DNA from: 20CM-2-65-7 sp963830455
GTDB taxonomy: Bacteria; Gemmatimonadota; Gemmatimonadetes; Gemmatimonadales; GWC2-71-9
Assembly (NCBI GenBank): GCA_963830455.1
Contig: CAWHMT010000001.1
Coordinates: 186,001-250,000 of the forward strand
Reading direction: 5' to 3'
DNA length: 64,000 nucleotides
Below the pieces are notes generated by a model. The model was not told where the DNA came from, ran no database searches, and was given only the letters and a program-made list of their open reading frames with translations. How positions within the stretch are numbered: position 1 is the first letter of the stretch; every line of letters starts with the position of its first letter. A program made the translations under genes and the position numbers. Below, piece by piece: positions 1 through 7,772 of this stretch.

Positions 1-835
1 ATCCGTTGCGACCGCCCCGCGTGGGCGCGACGCAGTCGAACAGGTCCACCCCGCGTTGCACCGCCTCGACGAGATCCGCCGGAAATCCGACGCCCATAAG
101 ATAACGGGGCAGGGCCTCCGGCAGCCGCGATTCGAGCACGTCCAATGTGGCGTACATCTTGTCCTTCGGCTCGCCGACGGACAGCCCGCCAATCGCGATG
201 CCGGTCCACGGACCTAATTCCATGATGCGGTTGAGGCACTCTGTGCGCAGGGCCGGCAGCGTGCCACCCTGTACGATCGGCCAAAGGGTCTGTTCGCTGG
301 TCTTCAACGCGTCATGCCGTGTCTTGCAGCGTTTCAGCCACTGGATCGTGCGATCGAGGGCATCGCGCGCGGTCGCTTCGTCCGCGCCACCGGGTATGAC
401 GTGGTCGAACGCCATGGCGATGTCGGCGCCGAGCGTCGCCTGAATCTCGATCGCCCGTTCGGGCGTGAGCTTGCGTCGCCCGCCATCGATGTGACTCTGA
501 AACTCCACACCATCCTCGTCGACTTTGCGGAAGCCTTCGAGCGAGAAGACCTGGAAGCCGCCGGAGTCGGTGAGCAGCGGCCGCTCCCACGCCATGAACT
601 TGTGCAGCCCGCCGAGCTGCGCGATGACGTCTTCGCCGGGCCGCACGTGCAGGTGATAGGTGTTGGCCAGCACGATTTGCGCGCCGACCGCCTTGAGGTC
701 GGCGGGCGACAGCGTGCGCACCGTCGCCTGGGTGCCGACGGGCATGAACACCGGCGTTTCGACGGTGCCGTGCGGGAGCTTCAGCGAGCCGGAGCGGGCC
801 GCGCCCGAGGTGGCATCGATCCAGAAGTCGAACAT
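1..835 (-). CDS. tgt: Queuine tRNA-ribosyltransferase (3' end beyond the window)
   Basis: This enzyme exchanges guanine for a 7-deazaguanine base at the wobble position of GUN-anticodon tRNAs, a step of queuosine synthesis. Translating the minus strand from the ATG at 835-833 gives MFDFWIDATSGAARSG, then VFMPVGTQATV, ANTYHLHVRPG, LTDSGGFQVFSL (with the catalytic Asp region), IVQGG, GLSVGEPK and, near the edge, DLFDCVAPTR. About 278 of the usual 370-380 residues are present; the C-terminal zinc-binding part lies outside. queA lies directly upstream in the same direction, so two queuosine genes are adjacent. Family assignment is secure. Confidence 0.95.
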   Translation of the reverse strand, partial: MFDFWIDATSGAARSGSLKLPHGTVETPVFMPVGTQATVRTLSPADLKAVGAQIVLANTYHLHVRPGEDVIAQLGGLHKFMAWERPLLTDSGGFQVFSLEGFRKVDEDGVEFQSHIDGGRRKLTPERAIEIQATLGADIAMAFDHVIPGGADEATARDALDRTIQWLKRCKTRHDALKTSEQTLWPIVQGGTLPALRTECLNRIMELGPWTGIAIGGLSVGEPKDKMYATLDVLESRLPEALPRYLMGVGFPADLVEAVQRGVDLFDCVAPTRGGRNG

Positions 836-836
836 C

Positions 837-917
837 AGCTACCGGCTATCGGCTACCAGCTATCAGGTATGGCACCGGTGGTTCTACCCGATAGCCGATA
901 GCCGATAGCCGATAGCT
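837..917. repeat. Palindromic heptamer repeat (TAGCCGA/TCGGCTA), copy 1
   Basis: The queA-tgt gap is filled by imperfect copies of GCTATCG/GCTACCG on the left (837-867) and four near-exact copies of TAGCCGA on the right (887-917). The arms are complementary and should fold into a long hairpin. The right arm ends in the queA stop codon. Related copies lie at 29890-29957 and, inside a gene, at 56971-56997. It may end or attenuate transcription between queA and tgt; that role is inferred. Confidence 0.75.
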
Positions 918-1944
918 AGATGATGAGCATTGCATCGCCATAAGAATAGAACCGATATCCCTCTTTCACCGCCTCCCGATATGCATTCATCACGTGCTCA
1001 TATCCACCAAACGCGCACACGAGCATCAGCAGCGTGGAGCGAGGCAGGTGAAAATTCGTGATCAAGTGGTCCACGACCTTGAAGTCGTACGGCGGCCGAA
1101 TAAACAGGCTCGTCTCTCCCGCGCCGGCGACGACTTCGCCACGCGCATCGACGGCCGACTCCAGCGCCCGGACCACAGTAGTACCCACACACCACACCCC
1201 ACCCCCCACGGCTTTGACTTTGTTCACCCAATTCGCGGCACCTTCGGAGACCTCGTAGGCCTCCGGATGCATCACATGCTTGTCGAGCTCCTCGGTTTCG
1301 ACCGGCTTGAACGTGCCCGGCCCGACGTGCAGATCGATCGCCGTCACGAACGTGCGTTGCTCGTGAATCTGTGCGAGTAGCTCGGTCGTGAAATGCAGAC
1401 CGGCCGTCGGCGCGGCGACGCTGCCGTCGTGGACCGCGTAAACGGTCTGGTATTGGTCCACATCGCCTTTGGTGGGTGCTCGCTTGATGTAGGGTGGCAG
1501 CGGCACCTCGCCGTACTTCTCCAACGTGCCTCGCGCATCGAGGGCGCCGGCGAACCGGACGCGCCGCAGGCCGCCGCCGAGCACCTCCATGATCTCGACC
1601 GTGCTGTCCGCACCGACCGTCACGCGACGGCCGGGCTTGAGCTTGCCACCGGGATGGGCCATCGCCAGCCAGGTTCCGTCCGCGAGCTCGCGCACGAGCA
1701 GGAACTCGGCGTCCTGTCCGCCTTCCCGTTTTCCGCGCAATCTCGCGGGAATCACACGCGAAGTATTGATGACGACCAGGTCGCCCGGCGGAATCAGCGC
1801 CGGCAGGTCGCGGAAATGCAGGTGCCGCGTCCCGCCGGTCTTGCGGTCGAGCACGAGCAGCCGGCTCGCCGAACGATCGGGGAGCGGATGCTGCGCGATC
1901 TGCGCGCTGGGAAGGTCGTAATCGAAATCGGAGAGGCGGTGCAC
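916..1944 (-). CDS. queA: S-adenosylmethionine:tRNA ribosyltransferase-isomerase
   Basis: QueA moves the ribosyl group of S-adenosylmethionine to the 7-aminomethyl-7-deazaguanine base in tRNA to form epoxyqueuosine. The 342-residue product has the normal length and shows family blocks: FDYDLPSAQIAQHP near the N-terminus, VINTSRVIPARLRG, VAAPTAGLHFT, LHVGPGTFKPV, VGTTVVRALES and NFHLPRSTLLMLV. It starts with GTG at 1944, overlapping the last base of the ruvB stop codon, so the two are probably cotranscribed. tgt follows downstream after a palindromic repeat. Confidence 0.97.
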   Translation of the reverse strand: MHRLSDFDYDLPSAQIAQHPLPDRSASRLLVLDRKTGGTRHLHFRDLPALIPPGDLVVINTSRVIPARLRGKREGGQDAEFLLVRELADGTWLAMAHPGGKLKPGRRVTVGADSTVEIMEVLGGGLRRVRFAGALDARGTLEKYGEVPLPPYIKRAPTKGDVDQYQTVYAVHDGSVAAPTAGLHFTTELLAQIHEQRTFVTAIDLHVGPGTFKPVETEELDKHVMHPEAYEVSEGAANWVNKVKAVGGGVWCVGTTVVRALESAVDARGEVVAGAGETSLFIRPPYDFKVVDHLITNFHLPRSTLLMLVCAFGGYEHVMNAYREAVKEGYRFYSYGDAMLII

Positions 1945-2975
1945 TAACCGTCGAAGATAGTTGCTTGCTCCGCCGATTTTGGAGGGACAAACCCGAAGTG
2001 CCGGTAGGCAGCGGGGGTCGCCACCCGGCCGCGCGGTGTGCGAGCCAGGAAGCCTTGCTGCATCAGGAACGGCTCATACACCTCCTCGAGCGTTCCCGGA
2101 TCTTCGCCGACGGCGGCCGCCACCGTCTGCACGCCGACCGGCCCGCCTTCGAACATCTCGATGATGGCTTTGAGAATCCGCGCGTCCATGTCGTCGAGCC
2201 CGAACTCGTCGACGTCGAGCCGCTTCAGCGCTTCGGCGGCGACGGCGGACGTGATCGTGCCGCCGGCGCGGACCTGCGCGTAGTCGCGCACGCGCTTGAG
2301 GAGGCGATTGGCGACCCGCGGCGTGCCGCGGCTGCGGCGCGCGATCTCGACCACACCGGCTGCATCCGCGGCCACGCCGAGGATGCCGGCCGAGCGCGTG
2401 ATGATCTGGACGAGATCGTCGGGCGGATAGTAGTGCAGCCGCTCCACGAGGCCGAAGCGGGCGCGCAGCGGCGGCGTGAGCAGCCCGAAGCGGGTCGTCG
2501 CGCCGATCAGTGTGAACCGCTCGAGCTGCATCGGCAGCGTCTGTGCGTGCGGGCCGTCCGCGATGCGCACGTCCACCCGGTACTCCTCCATCGCCGGATA
2601 GAGGAACTCCTCGAGCGCGGGCCGCAGCCGGTGCACTTCATCTATAAAGAGGATGTCCCCCGTCTTGAGCGTCGTCAGCATGCCCACGAGGTCCCCGGGG
2701 CGCTCGAGCACCGGCCCCGAAGTCGTGCGGATGTTGACGCCCAGCTCCTTGGCCATGAGCAGCGCGAGCGTCGTCTTGCCGAGTCCCGGGGGACCGAAGA
2801 ACAGCACATGATCGAGCGGCTCTTTGCGTTGCCTCGCGGCATCGATCGCGATCTGGAGCGATTCCTTGACCTTCGCCTGTCCCACGAACTCGTCGAGGCG
2901 CGAGGGACGGAGCGCGGCGTCGGTGAGGCGCTCGCTGTCGAGCGCTTCGGGCGTCGTGATTTCCGCGCGCGTCAT
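1944..2975 (-). CDS. ruvB: Holliday junction branch migration ATPase RuvB
   Basis: RuvB is the AAA+ motor that drives branch migration with RuvA and works with the RuvC resolvase. The chosen start (ATG at 2975, MTRAEITTPEALDSERL) gives 343 residues, the family norm; a longer reading frame upstream is spurious. Visible are LRPSRLDEFVGQ, the Walker A GPPGLGKTT (about residues 61-69), FIDEVHRL (Walker B), sensor-1 IGATTRFGLL, and a C-terminal winged-helix region with GGPVGVQTVAAAVGED. The start overlaps the stop of the zinc-ribbon gene by four bases. Confidence 0.97.
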   Translation of the reverse strand: MTRAEITTPEALDSERLTDAALRPSRLDEFVGQAKVKESLQIAIDAARQRKEPLDHVLFFGPPGLGKTTLALLMAKELGVNIRTTSGPVLERPGDLVGMLTTLKTGDILFIDEVHRLRPALEEFLYPAMEEYRVDVRIADGPHAQTLPMQLERFTLIGATTRFGLLTPPLRARFGLVERLHYYPPDDLVQIITRSAGILGVAADAAGVVEIARRSRGTPRVANRLLKRVRDYAQVRAGGTITSAVAAEALKRLDVDEFGLDDMDARILKAIIEMFEGGPVGVQTVAAAVGEDPGTLEEVYEPFLMQQGFLARTPRGRVATPAAYRHFGFVPPKSAEQATIFDG

Positions 2976-3157
2976 GAGCCTTCGGGCAGCGCCCGCCACC
3001 GCACCGGCCGCGCCTCGGCCTCGATGACGTGCCGCGTGTGGCACTGCACACACGAGTCTTCGGCGGTCGTGACACCCGCAGGCACCAGGCGCCGGTTCGT
3101 GGAGCCGCACCGGGCACAGATCCATTCGGCGGTGATTTCAGCGGCTGGTGTTGTCAT
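2972..3157 (-). CDS. Small zinc-ribbon protein inside the ruv operon
   Basis: This 61-residue product has two CxxC knuckles, CARCGS (residues 14-17) and CVQCHTRH (36-39), spaced like a rubredoxin-type zinc ribbon, so a single zinc site is likely. It overlaps ruvB by four bases (ATGA) and the end of ruvA by four, so its reading frame and translation look real. The short open frame agrees with the codon use of its neighbours. I recognise no named family; it could be a nucleic-acid or protein-binding accessory of the Ruv proteins, but nothing in the sequence shows this. Confidence 0.75.
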   Translation of the reverse strand: MTTPAAEITAEWICARCGSTNRRLVPAGVTTAEDSCVQCHTRHVIEAEARPVRWRALPEGS

Positions 3158-3741
3158 CGTGTCGTGAGAATCTGGAGCGCGCGACGCACGAGCGCTTCGG
3201 TTTCATCGTGGCCATTCCCCGACAAGACCTGGCGGAGCGCGCGATCGGCCTCCGCCATCGGATACCCCAGACGTTCCAGCGCCTTGAGCGCCGCCTCGGC
3301 GCCCGCGGGAACGGCGAGGGACGGCGCGTCCGTGAAATCCTCGACTTTCTCTCCCAATTCCAGCGCGAGACGCTCGGCCGTCTTCCGCCCGATCCCGCTC
3401 ACCGAAGAGAGCAGCGCGATGTTCTTCTCGCGCAGCGCGCGCGCGCCGCGCTCGACGCCCAGCGCCGAGAGCAGCGCGATCCCGATCTTGGGACCCACGC
3501 CGGACACTGAGGTCAGACGTTGAAAGAAGCGTCGCTCGGCCTGGTCGAGAAAACCGTAGAGCGCCCAACCGTCTTCGCGGACCACCAGCTCTGTCGCGAG
3601 GGTCACTTCCGCACCGGCCGCCGGCAGGCGCTCCATCACGCCGAGTGGGACGACGACTTCGTAGCCGACGCCGCCCGCGGTTTCGATGACGACGCGATCG
3701 GCGGACTTCGAGGCCAAACGGCCGCGCACGTGGGCGATCAT
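3154..3741 (-). CDS. ruvA: Holliday junction branch migration protein RuvA
   Basis: RuvA binds four-way junctions as a tetramer and loads RuvB. The 195-residue product begins MIAHVRGRLASKSADRVVIE (OB-fold) and has two helix-hairpin-helix segments, LTSVSGVGPKIGIALLS and LSSVSGIGRKTAERLALEL, followed by a linker and the C-terminal RuvB-binding domain (ALKALERLGYPMAEADRALR). It overlaps ruvC and the zinc-ribbon gene by four bases on each side, so it is translated as part of the ruvC-ruvA-ruvB unit. Confidence 0.97.
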   Translation of the reverse strand: MIAHVRGRLASKSADRVVIETAGGVGYEVVVPLGVMERLPAAGAEVTLATELVVREDGWALYGFLDQAERRFFQRLTSVSGVGPKIGIALLSALGVERGARALREKNIALLSSVSGIGRKTAERLALELGEKVEDFTDAPSLAVPAGAEAALKALERLGYPMAEADRALRQVLSGNGHDETEALVRRALQILTTR

Positions 3742-4214
3742 GAACGAAGAATGTAGGTGAGTGCCGCCGCGACACCGTCAGCCGCATCGGACGGCTGTGG
3801 CGCGCTCTTGAGGCGGAGCAGGTGCGCGACCATCGCGCCGACCTGGTTCTTTCTCGCACCACCGGCGCCGACGACGGTCTTCTTGATCATCGCCGGTGCG
3901 TACTGGGCGATATCGAGGCCCTCTTGTTGCGCGGCCAGGAGAATGACGCCGCGCGCATGACCGAGCACGAGCGTAGTGCGGACGTTCTTATGATAGAAAG
4001 CGTCTTCGAGGGCGAGGACCGACGGCTGATGGCGCTTGATGAGCTTGGCGATTTCGTGGTGCAGCTCGGCAAGGCGATGGGGCAGGGAGTTGGTGCGCGC
4101 AAACCGGAAGACACCACATTCGATGAGACGTCCCATTCCGGGAGTTCCATTCCCCGTTTCGATCACGCCGTAACCGGTGACCGCGGTGCCGGGGTCGACG
4201 CCCAGGACCCTCAC
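3738..4214 (-). CDS. ruvC: Holliday junction resolvase RuvC
   Basis: RuvC is the dimeric endonuclease that cuts Holliday junctions. The 158-residue product starts MRVLGVDPGTAVTGYG with the first catalytic Asp (D7). It continues with ALEDAFYHKNVRTTLVLGHARGVI, which supplies the second acidic residue, and ends with the DAADGVAAALTYI segment carrying the remaining catalytic Asp residues. Length is normal. Only one base separates it from yebC, and it overlaps ruvA by four bases. Confidence 0.97.
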   Translation of the reverse strand: MRVLGVDPGTAVTGYGVIETGNGTPGMGRLIECGVFRFARTNSLPHRLAELHHEIAKLIKRHQPSVLALEDAFYHKNVRTTLVLGHARGVILLAAQQEGLDIAQYAPAMIKKTVVGAGGARKNQVGAMVAHLLRLKSAPQPSDAADGVAAALTYILRS

Positions 4215-4215
4215 G

Positions 4216-4962
4216 TCATCCCGTCACCGCCGCCATGGTCTCGGCGTCGATGTCGAAGTTGGAAAAGACCTTCGCGACGTCGTCCATTTCCTCCAGACTT
4301 TCGACGAGGTGCAGCAGCCGTTTGGCGTCGCCGCTCTCGACCTTCACCGTGTTCTTGGGCACCATCGCGATCTCGGCGCTCTGCACCGGGAGCTTCTTGC
4401 TCCGCAGCGCCTGGTCGATCGCATGGAGCCGCGCGGGCGGCGTCGTGATCACGTAGATGTCGCCCTCTTTTTGCATGTCGTCGGCGCCGGCGTCGAGCGC
4501 CGCTTCCATCGTGGCATCTTCACTCGCCTTGCCGTCAATCACGATCTGGCCCTTGCGATCGAACATCCAGGCGACGGCGTTGGTCGCGGCGAGGTTGGCG
4601 CCCTGGCGGGTGAACACGTTGCGGATCTCGGCGACGGTGCGGTTGGGATTGTCGGTCGTCGCCTGGATCAGCAGCGCGGCGCCGCCGGGACCGTATCCTT
4701 CATACGTGACCTCTTCGTAGGTCACGCCCTCGAGCTCGCCGGTCCCCTTCTTGATCGCGCGGTCGATGTTGTCGGCCGGCATGTTCTCGGCCTTGGCGGC
4801 ATCGATCGCGGTCCGCAGTCGCGCGTTACCGCCTGGATCCCCGCCGCCCGCCTTCGCGGCGATCGTGATTTCCCGGATCAGACGGGTGAACACGGCGCCC
4901 CGCTTCTGATCCGTCACGGCTTTTTTGCGTTTGATTTGCTTCCACTTGCTATGACCGGCCAC
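4216..4962 (-). CDS. yebC: YebC/PmpR-family protein
   Basis: YebC-family proteins are cytosolic factors tied to transcription control and, in some bacteria, to translation of proline stretches. The GTG at 4962 was chosen because it opens the conserved AGHSKWKQIKRKKAVTD block; a GGGGAG ribosome-binding site lies about six bases upstream. The product has 248 residues, with RLRTAIDAAKAENMPADNIDRAIKKGTGE, YEGYGPGGAALLI and TDNPNRTVAEIRNVFT, all family hallmarks. It heads the ruvC-ruvA-ruvB group, the usual order. A dispersed repeat sits just upstream. Confidence 0.96.
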   Translation of the reverse strand: MAGHSKWKQIKRKKAVTDQKRGAVFTRLIREITIAAKAGGGDPGGNARLRTAIDAAKAENMPADNIDRAIKKGTGELEGVTYEEVTYEGYGPGGAALLIQATTDNPNRTVAEIRNVFTRQGANLAATNAVAWMFDRKGQIVIDGKASEDATMEAALDAGADDMQKEGDIYVITTPPARLHAIDQALRSKKLPVQSAEIAMVPKNTVKVESGDAKRLLHLVESLEEMDDVAKVFSNFDIDAETMAAVTG

Positions 4963-4973
4963 TGGCGCTCCCC

Positions 4974-5048
4974 GCTTGCAACCACTTCCAACTTGGCGTC
5001 TGCGCAACTGCTCTTGAGCCTTGTGTCCTTGCAACTTACAACTTGACC
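4974..5048. repeat. Dispersed CTTGCAACTTGG-type repeat, single-arm copy
   Basis: The stretch 4975-5014 (CTTGCAACCACTTCCAACTT, then GGCGTCTGCGCAACTG) is nearly identical to the right arm (26105-26146) of the longer inverted repeat near 26.1 kb. A second partial motif, CTTGCAACTTACAACTTG, lies at 5029-5046. It occupies the divergent gap between yebC and the lipoprotein gene, so it sits where promoters for both should be. Confidence 0.7.
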
Positions 5049-5080
5049 CGCTAAGCACGCCACAGCTAGCATTCCCGCCC

Positions 5081-5482
5081 ATGACTCGCGCCGCCTGTCT
5101 CGTCCTCCTCTGTGCCGCAGTGTTCGCCTGCGAGCGTCCCGGAAGTCCGGAACAGACGCGCCGGCTCGCCGGCCAGGCGCTCCAGGGAACGTTGGCCTAT
5201 CCTCGTTCAACGGTGGTCAGCGTGTCAGCGGGTGAGGAGGCCGCGCAGCTCGTGCTGTCGTCACCCGACTCGGTCGCGGTCGTCGCGAAGTGGTTCGTGC
5301 GCGCCCTCGGATTGAACAATTGGGATGTCCAGCGGAACATGACCGACCAGAACGGTACGGTGACGATTTATGCGGAGCAGAACAAGCGGCCGCTCTGGCT
5401 GACGTTGCGCCCGAACGTGGGCGGTCCCGGAACGACGTATACGATGGTCGGAGTGATTCCGAAGGACTCCGTGAAGCCTTAG
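5081..5482 (+). CDS. Small predicted lipoprotein
   Basis: From the ATG at 5081 the 133-residue product has a signal peptide ending in a lipobox, MTRAACLVLLCAAVFAC, with Cys17 as the acylated residue. The mature part (RPGSPEQTRRLAGQALQG, then a possible alpha/beta fold with WFVRALGLNNWDV and TIYAEQNKRPLWLTL) resembles no family I can name. The start was moved in from an upstream codon because the signal peptide begins here. Its stop overlaps the convergent DnaB-like gene by four bases. It is probably anchored to a membrane. Confidence 0.75.
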   Translation: MTRAACLVLLCAAVFACERPGSPEQTRRLAGQALQGTLAYPRSTVVSVSAGEEAAQLVLSSPDSVAVVAKWFVRALGLNNWDVQRNMTDQNGTVTIYAEQNKRPLWLTLRPNVGGPGTTYTMVGVIPKDSVKP

Positions 5483-6348
5483 CGGTCAGGGTCCAGCATG
5501 TCCTCGAAGCGCATCCACCGCCGATAGAAGTACAAATCCACGAAACCGGTTGGGCCATTGCGGTTCTTCGCGACCATCAGCTCGGTCGCGCCGTCCACGC
5601 CGCCACCGGGCCGATACATCTCTTCGCGGAAAATCGACAGCACCACGTCGGCATGTTGCTTCGGCGCGCCGAGCACGCCGTAGTCGTCCAGCGTGGGCCG
5701 CGGATCGTCGCGCTGCGCGCTGAAGCGCGGCAGCTGCGACACCACCAACAGCGCCACCTGACGCGCGAGCGCGAGCGCTTTGAGATGGCGCAGCACCAGC
5801 GCGGTGTCCTCATCCTGCGTGGTGCGTTCCTGCGGCGAAGGCACGAGCTGGAGATAGTCCACGACGACCAGGCCGACCTGGCGCAATGAGTCGAGCCGTT
5901 CGAAGGCGGATTCAAAGTCTTCACCTGCGAGCGGTAGAAACGAAATCGGCAGTCCCCGCAGCCGCACCGCCGCCCCACCCACGCCCGCGCGCGTCTGATC
6001 GGTGAGCGTCGCCGCGCGCAGGTCATCCACCGCCACGCGCCCCTCGATGGCGAGCGCGCGTTCCATCAGCCGCTCTTCATTCATCTCCGCCGACAGGTAG
6101 GCGACGCCGAGGGACTGCTGCGCCACGCGCAGCGCGATGCCGAGCGCGAGCGCCGACTTGCCGCTGCCGATGTCGCCGCCCAGCAGGATCAGATCGCGCC
6201 GGCGCAGCCCGCCGCCCAGCAGCCGGTCGAGCGAGCCGAAGCCCGTCGGGATGGTGTCGCCGGTGACTTCGCCGGGACGTTGCGCATCCACGCGCTCGAC
6301 GAGGGTGTCGAGCGAGGGTCGTTTTTCGAGCCGGCGGGCTGACGGCAT
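5479..6348 (-). CDS. Stand-alone DnaB C-terminal-domain ATPase
   Basis: The 289-residue product matches the RecA-like motor domain of replicative helicase DnaB: TIPTGFGSLDRLLGGGLRRRD, Walker A GGDIGSGKSALALGIA, LSAEMNEERLMERALA, LVVVDYLQLVPSP (Walker B) and VVSQLPRFSAQRDDPRPTL. Only about 30 residues precede the motor, so the DnaB N-terminal domain that supports ring stability and primase contact is missing. It is therefore a paralogue rather than the replicative helicase, which would be about 450 residues. It shares an orientation with the unknown gene 6352-6720, three bases away. Confidence 0.88.
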   Translation of the reverse strand: MPSARRLEKRPSLDTLVERVDAQRPGEVTGDTIPTGFGSLDRLLGGGLRRRDLILLGGDIGSGKSALALGIALRVAQQSLGVAYLSAEMNEERLMERALAIEGRVAVDDLRAATLTDQTRAGVGGAAVRLRGLPISFLPLAGEDFESAFERLDSLRQVGLVVVDYLQLVPSPQERTTQDEDTALVLRHLKALALARQVALLVVSQLPRFSAQRDDPRPTLDDYGVLGAPKQHADVVLSIFREEMYRPGGGVDGATELMVAKNRNGPTGFVDLYFYRRWMRFEDMLDPDR

Positions 6349-6351
6349 AGC

Positions 6352-6720
6352 CTATAGATGCAATTTGGCGCCGCGCGCTGCAACCGTGACGGCTTCGGCG
6401 GCGTCGGCACCCAGCACATCGCGGGCGGGCGCGGTGAGCTGGCTGAGCACCAGCGCCGCGGCGTTGGGCGTCGCGGTCTCGAGGTGCTGGCGCGCCGCGG
6501 CGAGCGCCCGCTTGAGCGGAGCGGGCAGGGCCAGGCTGCCGAGGCGCGTTTCCAGCGCCTGCAACCGGCGGCGGTGGTTCTTGGCGCTCACGGGGGCGGG
6601 CGGCAGCAACGCTTCCGCCGCGCGCACGACGAGCCACAGCGCGAACAGTCCTTCACGCCGCGGGCCACGCGCCGCGTCCGCGATCAGGTCGACGAGCCGA
6701 TCCTCGGCCTGCGTCGTCAT
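6352..6720 (-). CDS. Unknown helical protein between a GT9 gene and a DnaB-like gene
   Basis: The start ATG at 6720 overlaps the GT9 stop codon as ATGA, and the downstream DnaB-like gene begins three bases after its stop, so the three genes look cotranscribed. The 122-residue product (MTTQAEDRLVDLIADAARG at the N-terminus) is rich in Ala, Leu and Arg and looks all-helical, without signal peptide, membrane segment or Cys motif. I do not recognise the family. Tight coupling with a DnaB-type ATPase makes a loader or partner role possible, but that is a guess. Confidence 0.7.
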   Translation of the reverse strand: MTTQAEDRLVDLIADAARGPRREGLFALWLVVRAAEALLPPAPVSAKNHRRRLQALETRLGSLALPAPLKRALAAARQHLETATPNAAALVLSQLTAPARDVLGADAAEAVTVAARGAKLHL

Positions 6721-7712
6721 GCCACGAGTCGCTGCACGGCAGCCGCGACCTGATCGGGCAGGATGTCGGCGAGACAGCGATGGTGGCCGAGCGGGCACCG
6801 CGCGGTGCCCATCGCCGAGCAGGGGCGGCAGGACAGATCGCGCTCCAACACGACGGCGCGCTTGGTGTAGGGATAGAATCCGAATGGCTCTACGGTGGGG
6901 CCGAACAGTGCCACCACGCGCGTCCCCACGCCCGTCGCCATGTGCATGACGCCGGTATCGCCCGAGATCGCGACCGCCGCGCGCGCCAGACACGCGCCGG
7001 TCTCCTGCAGGCTGAATTCGCCGGCGGCATTCACGACGCCTGGTCCGAGCGCTTCACCGAGTTCGCGATCCTGCGGCCCGCCCACCGCCACGATTCCGAA
7101 ACCGAGCTGCTGCAGTCGGTCCGCGAGCGCGCGCCAGTGTGCCGTGGGCCAGCGCTTGGTGGCGTGCGCCGCTCCGGGCGCGAGCGCGGCGAACGGCTTC
7201 CGATCGAGACCCACGGCGGTGAGCCAGTGCGTCATGTGTGCGCGCGCCGCGGGCGCGAGAAAGAACTCGGGCGGTCCGCCGTCGGGTTGCACGTCGAGTC
7301 CGGCCGCGTTCGCCGCTTCGAAATAGCGCTCGGCCACGGGCACGTGCTTGCCGTAGAGGTTGATCTTGGTCGAGATCAGCGTGGTGCGCGCGAGCTTGCG
7401 CTTGGAGTATCCGGCCCAGCGCGACGGCACGAGCCAGCGCAGCGCCGTGCTGCGCAGGCTGCCGTGCAGGTCGAGTCCGTGCGTCGGACCCAGGGCTCGC
7501 AACCGGTGCGCGAAATCGGTGATCCGTTCCTCCGGGCCGAGCGCCAGCACGTTCGTGAGGTGCGGGTTTTCGACGACGAGCGGCGCGAACGCGCGCTTGG
7601 TGACGAAGTACAGCTCGGCTTCGGGGTGGCGGCGATGCAGGGCGCGCACGAGGGGAGTGGTCAGGAGCACATCGCCGATGGAGCTGAATCGCACGCACAG
7701 GATACGCAACAC
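6717..7712 (-). CDS. Glycosyltransferase family 9 (heptosyltransferase-like)
   Basis: GT9 enzymes add heptose or related sugars to the lipopolysaccharide inner core in the cytoplasm. The 331-residue product begins (GTG at 7712; a TTG at 7709 is the alternative) with LRILCVRFSSIGDVLLTTPL, the family N-terminal signature. It later shows DLHGSLRSTAL, ALAPGAAHATKRWP, VAVGGPQDRELG, ISGDTGVMHMATGVGTRVVALFGPT and a C-terminal CRPCSAMGTARCPLGHHRC segment. It is divergent from porX and opens the glycolipid cluster. No clear ribosome-binding site is seen, so the start is the least certain part. Confidence 0.92.
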   Translation of the reverse strand: MLRILCVRFSSIGDVLLTTPLVRALHRRHPEAELYFVTKRAFAPLVVENPHLTNVLALGPEERITDFAHRLRALGPTHGLDLHGSLRSTALRWLVPSRWAGYSKRKLARTTLISTKINLYGKHVPVAERYFEAANAAGLDVQPDGGPPEFFLAPAARAHMTHWLTAVGLDRKPFAALAPGAAHATKRWPTAHWRALADRLQQLGFGIVAVGGPQDRELGEALGPGVVNAAGEFSLQETGACLARAAVAISGDTGVMHMATGVGTRVVALFGPTVEPFGFYPYTKRAVVLERDLSCRPCSAMGTARCPLGHHRCLADILPDQVAAAVQRLVA

Positions 7713-7772
7713 GCGGGCGAATCTAGTCGCGCGTTGCCCGGCTTCGCCAGCGGGACTAGCTTCTCTCGCAAG

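Noticed and set aside
1944..3125. A longer start for ruvB at 3125
   Set aside because: It overlaps the zinc-ribbon gene entirely and adds 50 residues not found in RuvB.
4216..5082. A longer start for yebC at 5082
   Set aside because: The extra 40 residues are read from the dispersed repeat and lack conservation; the GTG at 4962 has a ribosome-binding site.
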